Below are positions 1 to 6,973 of a stretch of 64,000 nucleotides of DNA, one piece after another. The notes below the pieces were generated by a model that saw nothing but the letters and a program-made list of their open reading frames with translations, was not told where the DNA came from and searched no databases. Source of the DNA: Rhodococcus sp. ARC_M5 (lineage in GTDB: Bacteria > Actinomycetota > Actinomycetes > Mycobacteriales > Mycobacteriaceae); the NCBI RefSeq assembly GCF_022810405.1, contig NZ_JALGQE010000001.1:558001-622000 (forward strand), in the 5' to 3' direction. Made by a program: the position numbers and the translations under genes. Every line of letters starts with the position of its first letter. Within the stretch, counting starts at the first letter, position 1.

Positions 1-26
1 CAGTCGGTGCCGAGCAAGGGTCCTCG

Positions 27-740
27 ATGGTCAATCAGCGCAGTTCTGCGAAGCAAAACGTCACGACGGTACGGCCGGCGACGCGCGAGGAGTATCTGTC
101 GACCTGGTCGACACTGCACAACGGCATCGATCCGTCCTCGTCCGCGTTGGTCTCGGGCTGGCTTCGCATCGTGTACGCGCTGAGCGCTCCCCTGGTTCGT
201 GCGTCCGTGTCCGCCCATGCCGTCACCCTCACAGCCGTTGTCGTGGCCGGGGCGGCAGTGGCTCTGTCCAGACCGGGGACCTCGGCACCACTGATCGCAG
301 CCGTGCTGATCGTGGTCTCCGGCCTGCTCGACGGTATCGACGGCGGAGTCGCGATGATCGGCCGCTCCCAGTCCCAGTGGGGCTACCTACTCGACACCGT
401 CGCCGATCGCTGCAGCGACCTGCTCCTCGTGGCGAGCGGCCTTGCTTTGGGAGCGCCGATGCCACTGGTGGTGGCGGTCGGCGTGACGACGTTGCTGCAC
501 GAGATGGCCCGGGCTCGAGCGGTGGGTTCCGGAATCGAGGACGTCGGCTTTCTGACGGTGTGGGAGCGTCCTTCGCGGGTGATCGCGGCTGCGGTCACGG
601 CAACGGTTGCCGGAGCCGCACCGGCGGCTGCCGGAACGTCGGCAACGATCGGTGTTTCCGTCACGTGTGCGCTCGCGGTGGTCGGGTTCACCCAGTTGAT
701 GTTCGGCTTGCGTCGGCGGGCCGATCGAATTCCGCGGTGA
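27..740 (+). CDS. CDP-alcohol phosphatidyltransferase family membrane protein
   Basis: Members of this family transfer a phospho-alcohol from a CDP-activated donor during phospholipid or phosphoinositide synthesis in the membrane. The signature is visible at D102, D105-G106, A109, G119, D123 and D127, with correct spacing for D-x2-D-G-x2-A-R-x8-G-x3-D-x3-D. The usual Arg after A109 is Met110 here. Hydrophobic helices lie on both sides of the motif (about 44-100 and 140-230). The reading frame is open to the left edge, so the true start may lie upstream of base 27. The 3' end overlaps the convergent BrkB-type gene by 53 bases. The substrate alcohol cannot be told from the sequence. Confidence 0.85.
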   Translation: MVNQRSSAKQNVTTVRPATREEYLSTWSTLHNGIDPSSSALVSGWLRIVYALSAPLVRASVSAHAVTLTAVVVAGAAVALSRPGTSAPLIAAVLIVVSGLLDGIDGGVAMIGRSQSQWGYLLDTVADRCSDLLLVASGLALGAPMPLVVAVGVTTLLHEMARARAVGSGIEDVGFLTVWERPSRVIAAAVTATVAGAAPAAAGTSATIGVSVTCALAVVGFTQLMFGLRRRADRIPR

Positions 741-1524
741 TCAGCCAGCCGGCAAGCGCCAGGACGTGGAACACGAACATCCACAACATGATTGCTACTC
801 CGCCGCCGATCGCGGTGAGGCCGCCGAACGGTGCACCCAGATCCACCGGAATCGCCAGGAACAAGATGAATCCGTGGACGAACCCGGTGACGATGGACGA
901 GGTGACGAGCGATCCGACGATGAGCGCCCGCCAGCCCACCGCTCGTGGCGCTATCACTCGGTAGGTCCACGCCAGAGGGACCGACAGAATGAGCCACAGG
1001 CAATTGAAGCCGAGGAACACGCGTAGCGCCATGTCTCCGATTCCACCGCCCCCGGTCGATGCATCGAGCAATCGAGCCACGCCGAGTACGCCCGCGAGCA
1101 GTACCGGTGCGGCGGCGAAGAACGGCACCATTGCCAGCCGACCGCGCCAGCCGGTGAACGATTCTCGAATCGGTGCGAACCGTACGATCGCCCTGCGCAG
1201 GCCCTCCCCGTAGAACGTCGCAGGGAAGACGGCGATCAGGACCCCGAGCGGGCCGAGCTCGATTCCTGCCGTGGCCAATCCATCCACCGCCGCGCGAGCC
1301 CCCAGAGCGTCCGGCAGCAACCCCGACATCGCGTCGAACCCTCCGCGGACCCACTCCTCCGACACCAGTAGTGCACAGGCGCGGATGGTGAGGAGCAGCA
1401 GCGGAATTACCGCTATGACGGCATAGAACGTCAGGCCACCCGCTATCAGGGTGGTGTCCTCACGAGCAAACCCGGCTTTGATGGCGGCGAGAGCGTCGGC
1501 CACCCGGGTTCGAATCGTTGTCAT
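688..1524 (-). CDS. YihY/BrkB family (YhjD-like) inner-membrane protein
   Basis: A 278-residue polytopic membrane protein with about six hydrophobic segments. The N-terminal part reads as the YihY/BrkB family, with a short amphipathic leader followed by the GLTFYAVIAVIPLLLL segment at about 29-44. The family is annotated variously as transporters or, for YhjD, as linked to lipid A/LPS transport in Gram-negatives. The role in actinobacteria is unknown. The start at 1524 is the only sensible one. The gene runs towards the phosphatidyltransferase and overlaps its end. The Ohr/OsmC-like gene lies 33 bases upstream on the same strand. Confidence 0.85.
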   Translation of the reverse strand: MTTIRTRVADALAAIKAGFAREDTTLIAGGLTFYAVIAVIPLLLLTIRACALLVSEEWVRGGFDAMSGLLPDALGARAAVDGLATAGIELGPLGVLIAVFPATFYGEGLRRAIVRFAPIRESFTGWRGRLAMVPFFAAAPVLLAGVLGVARLLDASTGGGGIGDMALRVFLGFNCLWLILSVPLAWTYRVIAPRAVGWRALIVGSLVTSSIVTGFVHGFILFLAIPVDLGAPFGGLTAIGGGVAIMLWMFVFHVLALAGWLITAEFDRPADASRTSTG

Positions 1525-1557
1525 GCCGGAAATGTGCCACAGGATCCCGACGCGGCG

Positions 1558-1950
1558 TCAGGCAAGGGTGACGTCGACCCCGTCGATGGCCTTGAGGAAC
1601 GGGCAGATCGATGTCGCCTGAGCCAGTACCGCTTCGGGGTCGTCCGTACCGGGCAGGGAGACCGAGAGCGCGAACGTCGCGTCGTATCCGGATGCCTCGG
1701 AGTCGGTGAGAACGACAGTCCCCTTGACCGCCAGTTCGTCGACGCTGCCGCCGACCGTTCCGAGCGCGATACGAAGGGATTCGACGAGGCAGCTCGACAG
1801 TGCGGCTGCCATCAGCTGTTCGGGGTTGGTGCTCCCTCCGGGCCCACCCAGCTGTTCGGGCTCACGCACGCCCAGTGACAGGACGCCGTCGTCGGAGGTG
1901 ACGCCGGTCGCGGTGGCGGAGACGGTCGCGGTGTAGAGCTCGGTGTTCAT
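1558..1950 (-). CDS. Ohr/OsmC family peroxide-resistance protein (variant active site)
   Basis: A 130-residue cytoplasmic protein of the Ohr/OsmC family, which reduces organic hydroperoxides with a pair of cysteines. Both are present: C54 in an SSC context and C116 in SICPF. The glycine-rich GGPGGSTNPEQL block (35-46), typical of Ohr, is also present and carries the conserved Glu. The GGRxG segment near residue 16-20 that supplies the catalytic Arg of Ohr is replaced by GVTSDDG, so activity may differ. The ATG at 1950 is chosen because it gives the standard YTAT N-terminus; a frame extending to 1995 adds 15 residues unlike the family. An inverted repeat just upstream (1962-2000) may be an operator. 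Confidence 0.85.
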   Translation of the reverse strand: MNTELYTATVSATATGVTSDDGVLSLGVREPEQLGGPGGSTNPEQLMAAALSSCLVESLRIALGTVGGSVDELAVKGTVVLTDSEASGYDATFALSVSLPGTDDPEAVLAQATSICPFLKAIDGVDVTLA

Positions 1951-1961
1951 GCCTGTCGAAT

Positions 1962-2000
1962 GTCCAGTGATCGGTCGATCGAAACCGTCGATCACTGGAC
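1962..2000. promoter_or_regulatory. 11-bp inverted repeat upstream of the Ohr/OsmC-like gene
   Basis: The arms GTCCAGTGATC (1962-1972) and GATCACTGGAC (1990-2000) are perfect inverted repeats separated by 17 bases. The repeat begins 12 bases upstream of the Ohr-like start codon. The position suits an operator or a 5' UTR hairpin. No cognate regulator is encoded next to it. Confidence 0.5.
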
Positions 2001-2025
2001 TCTCGGACTGCCGCGGAGCCCCACG

Positions 2026-2047
2026 TGTCGATGCTCACACATCGACA
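2026..2047. promoter_or_regulatory. 8-bp inverted repeat in the divergent promoter region
   Basis: TGTCGATG (2026-2033) and CATCGACA (2040-2047) form a perfect inverted repeat with a 6-base spacer. It lies directly upstream of the SigF-like promoter of the ferritin-like gene. It could be a repressor or activator site; this is inferred from position only. Confidence 0.4.
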
Positions 2048-2053
2048 GCACCC

Positions 2054-2080
2054 GTTTGACCGAACCTACTCACGGGTAAT
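2054..2080 (+). promoter_or_regulatory. SigF/SigB-type stress promoter
   Basis: GTTT (2054-2057), 16 bases, then GGGTAAT (2074-2080). This matches the actinobacterial stress-sigma consensus (GTTT, 15-17 bases, GGGTA). Transcription would start near 2087 and give a leader of about 77 bases to the ferritin-like gene at 2164. No experimental support is available from the sequence. Confidence 0.55.
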
Positions 2081-2163
2081 GACACGAACAGGGCCGGGCA
2101 TCACGCTGTGACCCACAGGCATCGGCCAGAAACAGTCGACCACCCGACCGAAAGGGGAGCACC

Positions 2164-3117
2164 ATGAGCACATCCACGTTGATCGCGCAGTTGCGCGTTG
2201 CACTGCAGCTGACGAACACCGAGATCCAGATCGCGGAAACTCGCGTCGTTCAGGCGCGCACCGAGGCGGTACGCAGGGAGTTGACACAGAACGCCGCGAA
2301 CGGACGTGAGCGCGCGGCAGCCATCGAGGAGGCCCTTCGCGGTCTCGGTGGACTGCCCGAACTCGTCGCGCCGTTCCTGGGGCGCACGCTCGCTGCCGTC
2401 AAGACGGTCGCAGAGCAGGCACAGCCGTTCGACGAGGCACTGTTGGGCGATCTCGCACTCGAGCAGCAACTGCTGGGCCGCGCCAAGTACATCAAGGCAC
2501 TGGCCACGGCAGCGAACGAGCCCACCGTCGTCGCACTGGCGACCCGGCTGGCCACAGCGCACAGCGCAACGGTGGAATGGCTGGAGACGGTGCTCGCGGA
2601 AGACGCGCTCGGCGGACCCGCAGCACTGCGACGCACTCCGTTCCAAGCGGCCGCAGGCACTGCCGTGAAGATCGTCAACGCACCGGCGACGTGGTCGGCA
2701 CGTGGACTCGATCGCGCGCTGGACGCGGCTCGCTCCACCCCGGACCGCCTCGGAGCGCTCCTGGGCCGTGGCGCTCACGCCGGTGACGTGGCCGTCAAGA
2801 CTCTGACGGCAAGCCGCGACGCCGCACTCGAAGCAGCCGAGGACGTCACCCGTAGCGAGGGAGTCGACACCGTCGCCGACGCGATCCACACCGCGCGGTC
2901 GGCCGGCGGAATCCTCGACGCCGACGAGCTTCCGATCGCAGACTACGACGACCTCAATGTCTCGGACGCTGTTGCCGCCATCAAGGACCTCACGAACCCG
3001 ACCGACGTTCGCACCGTCGTGACGTACGAAGAGGCGCACAAGAACCGCCACGGAGTCGTGTCCGCAGGACAGACGCGCGTGGCAGCCATCGCCAAGGATG
3101 TCATCTCGATCGACTGA
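2164..3117 (+). CDS. Ferritin-like domain protein
   Basis: A 317-residue Ala-rich, almost entirely helical protein. The first 160 residues read as a four-helix bundle with repeated Glu/Gln/His positions (for example E80-Q81-Q82 and H120), as in proteins annotated ferritin-like in Rhodococcus. The second half is long amphipathic helix with many Arg/Asp pairs. No signal peptide is seen. Metal binding cannot be confirmed because a clean E-x2-H pair is not obvious. AAAGGGGAG sits just before the ATG. A SigF-like promoter lies upstream and a strong terminator downstream, so it is probably a single-gene stress transcript. Confidence 0.7.
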   Translation: MSTSTLIAQLRVALQLTNTEIQIAETRVVQARTEAVRRELTQNAANGRERAAAIEEALRGLGGLPELVAPFLGRTLAAVKTVAEQAQPFDEALLGDLALEQQLLGRAKYIKALATAANEPTVVALATRLATAHSATVEWLETVLAEDALGGPAALRRTPFQAAAGTAVKIVNAPATWSARGLDRALDAARSTPDRLGALLGRGAHAGDVAVKTLTASRDAALEAAEDVTRSEGVDTVADAIHTARSAGGILDADELPIADYDDLNVSDAVAAIKDLTNPTDVRTVVTYEEAHKNRHGVVSAGQTRVAAIAKDVISID

Positions 3118-3125
3118 CCCTTCTG

Positions 3126-3173
3126 CGAATACCGATGCGGCCCGTGAACTTCCGGGCCGCATCGCTGTATTCG
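3126..3173. terminator. Strong hairpin between convergent genes
   Basis: An 11-bp perfect GC-rich stem (3134-3144 with 3153-3163, 8-base loop) is extended by an outer CGAATAC/GTATTCG pairing (3126-3132 with 3167-3173). It lies between the stop of the ferritin-like gene (3117) and the stop of the convergent dehydrogenase (3184), so it can serve both strands. Confidence 0.8.
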
Positions 3174-3183
3174 AAGCAGTGCG

Positions 3184-4365
3184 TCAGGGTTTCAGCAACA
3201 CCTTGATGGCACCGTCCTGCTTCTTCTGGAAGATGTCGTATGCGTGCGGAGCCTCTTCGAGGGAAAGCTCATGCGTGGCAAACGAATCGACGCCCAGAGG
3301 ATCGTCGTCGCCGAGTAGCGGCATGATGTCGTCGACCCACTTCTTGATGTTCGCCTGACCCATGCGAAGCTGAATCTGCTTGTCGAACATGGTCATCAGC
3401 GGGAGCGGGTCGGCCATGCCGCCGTACACGCCGATGATCGAGATGGTTCCGCCGCGTCGAACGATATCGATTGCCGAGTAGAGCGCGCCCAGTCGGTCGA
3501 CACCGGCCTTCTGCATCATCGGCGCTGCCACGGCATCCGGGAGCATGCCGACTATCTGCTGCGCCAGTTTACCGACCGGAGACCCGTGTGCCTCCATGCC
3601 CACCGCATCGATCACCGAGTCCGTGCCTCTGCCGTCGGTCATCTCGCGGATGACGTCGCCGACGCCCCCGCTGTGCTCGGCCAGGTTCACCGTTTCGATT
3701 CCCCGGGCCGCGGCCCGCGCCAAGCGCTCGGGAACGAGGTCGACGGCTATGACACGAGCGCCCTTGTGCTGTGCGATGCGCGCCGCCATGTCTCCGATGG
3801 GCCCGAGACCGAGAACCGTCACCGATCCCCCGTCCGGAATGGCGGCGTATTCGACAGACTGCCATGCGGTGGGCAATACGTCGGAAAGGTAGACGAAGCG
3901 CGAATCCGGCGGCCCCTCCGGAACTTTGATGTGGGTGAACTGCGCCTGCGGGACGCGCAGATACTCGGCTTGACCGCCGGGAACTTGGCCGTACAGCTTG
4001 GAGAAGCCGAACAGAGCTGCGCCCATCCCTTGCTCACGAACCTGAGTGGTCTCGCACTGGGTGTACAGACTCGAATTGCACATGTAGCAATGTCCACACG
4101 AGATCTGGAACGGGATGACCACGCGGTCGCCGACGGCGAGATCGCCTGTCTCCGAACCCACTTCCTCGACAATTCCCATCGGCTCGTGGCCCAGAATGTC
4201 ACCCTGGTCCATGAAGGCACCGAGGGTTTCGTACAGGTGCAGGTCCGATCCGCAAATGTTGGTGGTCGTGATCTTCACGATCGCGTCCGTCGGCAGTTCT
4301 ATCCGCGGATCGGGAACCGTATCGACGCTGACGTTCCTCTTGCCCTGCCATGTCACTGCGCGCAT
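3184..4365 (-). CDS. Zinc-dependent alcohol dehydrogenase (formaldehyde dehydrogenase-like)
   Basis: A 393-residue medium-chain dehydrogenase. Catalytic zinc ligands are C38, H60 and E61 in the NICGSD and GHEP contexts. Structural zinc ligands are C90, C93, C96 and C104. The NAD(P)-binding glycine motif GLGPIG lies at about 182-187. The length and the long insertion after the cofactor domain match the glutathione-independent formaldehyde-dehydrogenase/threonine-dehydrogenase-like branch; the exact substrate is unknown. The start at 4365 is fixed by AGGAG six bases upstream; the open frame continues to 4668 without family-like sequence. A SigF-like promoter lies upstream. Confidence 0.88.
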   Translation of the reverse strand: MRAVTWQGKRNVSVDTVPDPRIELPTDAIVKITTTNICGSDLHLYETLGAFMDQGDILGHEPMGIVEEVGSETGDLAVGDRVVIPFQISCGHCYMCNSSLYTQCETTQVREQGMGAALFGFSKLYGQVPGGQAEYLRVPQAQFTHIKVPEGPPDSRFVYLSDVLPTAWQSVEYAAIPDGGSVTVLGLGPIGDMAARIAQHKGARVIAVDLVPERLARAAARGIETVNLAEHSGGVGDVIREMTDGRGTDSVIDAVGMEAHGSPVGKLAQQIVGMLPDAVAAPMMQKAGVDRLGALYSAIDIVRRGGTISIIGVYGGMADPLPLMTMFDKQIQLRMGQANIKKWVDDIMPLLGDDDPLGVDSFATHELSLEEAPHAYDIFQKKQDGAIKVLLKP

Positions 4366-4416
4366 GGAGGCTCCTCTCTGTTGCTCGACCCCGAAACTCG
4401 GCGTCGCACGAAACGG

Positions 4417-4446
4417 ATTACCTCGTTCGTATGCGTGCAAACGCAT
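4417..4446 (-). promoter_or_regulatory. Candidate SigF-like promoter and palindrome
   Basis: Read on the minus strand: GTTT (4442-4439), 16 bases, then GGTAAT (4422-4417), a near match to the stress-sigma consensus. The -35 region is overlapped by the perfect inverted repeat ATGCGT-gcaa-ACGCAT (4431-4446). The start codon of the zinc dehydrogenase is about 45 bases downstream of the predicted transcription start. Confidence 0.4.
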
Positions 4447-4492
4447 TGGACCGACACGATTGACCGTGACCGGGAGCGGGTAGGCGAGAACA

Positions 4493-5491
4493 ATGAGTGT
4501 CGTGACCCCCGCCATCGCCCGCACCCTCGTAGCGCCTAGCCTGCCGGTGCCCTGTGGTCCGCTGTCGGACGCCGTGGTCCGATACCTCTCGACCGGAGGC
4601 GGCACTGCACTGCCCAGCGCATCGGCTGCCGATCCGACCTCGCGTGATCTGCAACTGGCGTTGCTCATGACCTACGAACTGCACTACCGCGGATTCGAGG
4701 GCGTCGACGACGATTTGGAATGGGATCCGGCTCTGTTGCAGTTCAGGGCTCGACTCGAATCCGCGTTTCTGGACTACGTTCGTTCGGGTGTCGAACCCGG
4801 CGACGACGTCGTCGCCGAGATGGATCGCCTGTCGATCGAGACGTCGTCGGGTACCGGACCCTCGTGGTTCCTGCAGGACGAAGGATCGTGGGAGCAGATG
4901 CGCGAGTACTTCGTTCATCGGTCCGTCTACCACCTCAAGGAAGCAGATCCCCATGCATGGGCGATCCCCCGATTGACCGGCCAGGTCAAAGCCTCGTACG
5001 TCGCCGTGGAATTCGACGAGTACGGCGGTGGCAGGGGCGATCGCGTGCACCAACATCTGTGGGCCGAGTCGATGAGGGCCGCCGACCTCGATGCGTCCTA
5101 CCTCGGATACGTGGACCGCGTTCCCGCCCAGACGCTCGCGTGGGTGAACCTCATGTCGTTGTTCGGACTGCACCGCAGCCGCCGAGGTGCCACCGTGGGT
5201 CATTTCGCCGCCACGGAGATCACGTCCTCGCCGGGTTCGCAACGGTTCGTGCAGGGACTCCGCAGGCTGGCTGCACCGGCCGCGTGCATCGCGTTCTACG
5301 CCGAGCATGTCGAGGCCGATGCCGTACACGAGCAGGTACTGCGCCACGACGTGGTGGGAAATCTGATCGGTCAGGAACCACACATCGAATCCGACATCGT
5401 ATTCGGTATGCGCGCACTCGACTTCGTCGAGAACGAGCTTGCGGACCACGTGATGCAGCGGTGGTCCGCCGGTCAGTCGTCGCTGGACTGA
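4493..5491 (+). CDS. Iron-containing redox enzyme family protein (haem-oxygenase-like fold)
   Basis: A 332-residue protein resembling the actinobacterial iron-containing redox enzymes of the HDO/haem-oxygenase-like superfamily. Visible blocks are MTYELHYRGFEGVDDDLEWDP (about 60-80) and the E-Y-G-G-G-R/H-Q-H segment at about 179-190, which supplies likely acidic and His iron ligands; a further helix carries Y-x-E-H near 268-271. Many relatives are diiron oxygenases or desaturases, but the reaction here is unknown. It diverges from the zinc dehydrogenase and converges with the CDGSH gene, overlapping it by 19 bases. Confidence 0.75.
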   Translation: MSVVTPAIARTLVAPSLPVPCGPLSDAVVRYLSTGGGTALPSASAADPTSRDLQLALLMTYELHYRGFEGVDDDLEWDPALLQFRARLESAFLDYVRSGVEPGDDVVAEMDRLSIETSSGTGPSWFLQDEGSWEQMREYFVHRSVYHLKEADPHAWAIPRLTGQVKASYVAVEFDEYGGGRGDRVHQHLWAESMRAADLDASYLGYVDRVPAQTLAWVNLMSLFGLHRSRRGATVGHFAATEITSSPGSQRFVQGLRRLAAPAACIAFYAEHVEADAVHEQVLRHDVVGNLIGQEPHIESDIVFGMRALDFVENELADHVMQRWSAGQSSLD

Positions 5492-5715
5492 GGCACCCGT
5501 CGCTTCGCGCGATGGCTCGTATCGCACAGCGGGTACGTCTTGCTGCGCTTACACGTACACAGCGCTACGACGAACCGATCCGAGGTGACGACGGAGCCGT
5601 CATCGAGTTCGATCTCCACCGGCCCGTCGATCAGCATGGGTCCGCCCCGGACGAGTCTCACCCGAGTGCGCGCGGGCGCGGCGTCTCCACCCGTCGGCTC
5701 ATCGCTTGTCGCCAC
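5473..5715 (-). CDS. CDGSH-type iron-sulfur protein
   Basis: An 80-residue protein with one CDGSH/mitoNEET-type [2Fe-2S] site. The ligands C53, C55, C64 and H68 show the exact C-x-C-x8-C-x3-H spacing; the signature itself reads CDTSH. It starts with GTG and overlaps the end of the upstream methyltransferase gene by 17 bases, which implies translational coupling. The N-terminal half (about 18-45) is a short beta-rich stretch found in many bacterial CDGSH proteins. Its redox partner is unknown. Confidence 0.88.
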   Translation of the reverse strand: MATSDEPTGGDAAPARTRVRLVRGGPMLIDGPVEIELDDGSVVTSDRFVVALCTCKRSKTYPLCDTSHRAKRRVPQSSDD

Positions 5716-6385
5716 GTAACACCACCAATTCTTCGGTTCTGCGGCCTGGTTCGAGCAAGCCCCTCGCCTCGAGCCATTCGGCGCGAGACATCATGACCGG
5801 CCCGAAGTCGATTGTGCGGCATGCCGCGTCCGATACGCCGAAACCGTGAGCACCGAGCATCTCCCGTGTCCGCTGCGAACCCGAGAACTCCGAGTGGACC
5901 ACCAGAATCACACCGCCGGGCACCAGCAGTTCCGCGCCTCGCGTACACAGTGGATCGAGCACCACTCGTCCGTCCTCGCCTGCATCCCACGCGCGATGCA
6001 CACCCATTCCGGTGGGCGCGTTCTCCGACGGGACATATGGAGGATTGCACAGCAGAACGTCGAACGGCTCCACCTCGGCTGCGTCCGAGAACGACCCGAG
6101 ACGCACATCCACATCGACTCCGACCGACCGGGCATTGCGCTGTGCGCAGGCAACTGCCCGCGGAGAGATGTCGAAGGCCATCACGTCGCGGGCACCGAGC
6201 AGTGCCGCGGTGATGGCCACTGCGCCGCTACCGGTACACATGTCGAGTACGCGTGCTCCGGAGACGAGCCCCGACTCGGCTGCAACGTCGCACAGCAGGA
6301 GTGAATCCTGCTGGGGCTCGTACACTCCGGGATCAGCGTGCACTCCGGCCAGTGAGCGGACGGAGTCGAATTCGGCTGTCGTCAC
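5699..6385 (-). CDS. PrmC/HemK2-like SAM-dependent methyltransferase
   Basis: A 228-residue class I methyltransferase. Motif I (VLDMCTGSGAVAI), the acidic end of motif II (AFDIS) and the N-P-P-Y catalytic motif (CNPPYVP) are all clear. N-P-P-Y enzymes of this short type methylate glutamine, or other planar nitrogens, in proteins such as release factors. The GTG at 6385 is chosen because GGAGGA lies six bases upstream; an in-frame ATG at 6472 has no such support. The CDGSH gene is coupled downstream. Confidence 0.85.
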   Translation of the reverse strand: MTTAEFDSVRSLAGVHADPGVYEPQQDSLLLCDVAAESGLVSGARVLDMCTGSGAVAITAALLGARDVMAFDISPRAVACAQRNARSVGVDVDVRLGSFSDAAEVEPFDVLLCNPPYVPSENAPTGMGVHRAWDAGEDGRVVLDPLCTRGAELLVPGGVILVVHSEFSGSQRTREMLGAHGFGVSDAACRTIDFGPVMMSRAEWLEARGLLEPGRRTEELVVLRGDKR

Positions 6386-6460
6386 GGATGTTCCTCCAAG
6401 TATCGATTGTCGGATTCGTATTCCCGCCCCGAAGTCCCGCAAACCGGTTGCCCGGAACAT

Positions 6461-6486
6461 GCTTACGAACACGATCAGCGGGGTAA
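6461..6486 (+). promoter_or_regulatory. Candidate SigF-like promoter of the STAS-SQR pair
   Basis: GCTT (6461-6464), 16 bases, GGGTAA (6481-6486). This differs from the actinobacterial stress-sigma consensus at one -35 base. It faces the STAS gene at 6587, leaving a leader of roughly 90 bases. Confidence 0.4.
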
Positions 6487-6586
6487 GCCCTTGGATGCGC
6501 GGTTGAGGAGCAGCCCGCAGTCCTCACCGTCGACTGCCGCACTCCTGCTCCACAGGCTCAGGGGTTCGGCTCCACAGGAGTTGCCC

Positions 6587-6973
6587 ATGATCGTCGTACC
6601 GTCCATTACGCCCCCGGTCGCGGAAGTGGTTCCGTCGCTGACCGACTCGCAGAGCCTCGCTACCGAGATGAGGCTGTCAGTGGACGAAAGTGCAGGTGCC
6701 GACATCGTCGTGCGAGTGATCGGCGCAGTGGGCGATTCGGACGTTCCGGTACTTGCCGAAACGCTCGGTGAGGTCGCCGAGCGTGGCCGAGCCTTGATTC
6801 TCGACCTGTCTTCGGTGACAGGTGTCGCCGCAGGTGTCCATTCCGTGCTCGACGCCACCGCCATTCGCCTGGGTCGATGGAATCAACAGCTGACCGTGGT
6901 GCTTTCACCCGCCTTGGAATCCGAAGTCGGTCTCGTGACCGACCGAGTCGTGGTGCGTCGGTCGGTTCTGTGA
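6587..6973 (+). CDS. STAS-domain protein (anti-sigma antagonist-like)
   Basis: A 128-residue protein. Residues 20-125 form a STAS fold: a beta-strand VVRVIGAVGDSD, then LILDLSSVTGVAAGVHSVLDA, where anti-sigma antagonists carry their phosphorylated Ser. The usual D-S-S is replaced by A-A-G here, so phospho-control may be lost. The ATG at 6587 has AGGAG nine bases upstream; a longer frame to 6407 is not family-like. The stop overlaps the GTG of the next gene by four bases, so the two proteins are made together. Confidence 0.75.
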   Translation: MIVVPSITPPVAEVVPSLTDSQSLATEMRLSVDESAGADIVVRVIGAVGDSDVPVLAETLGEVAERGRALILDLSSVTGVAAGVHSVLDATAIRLGRWNQQLTVVLSPALESEVGLVTDRVVVRRSVL

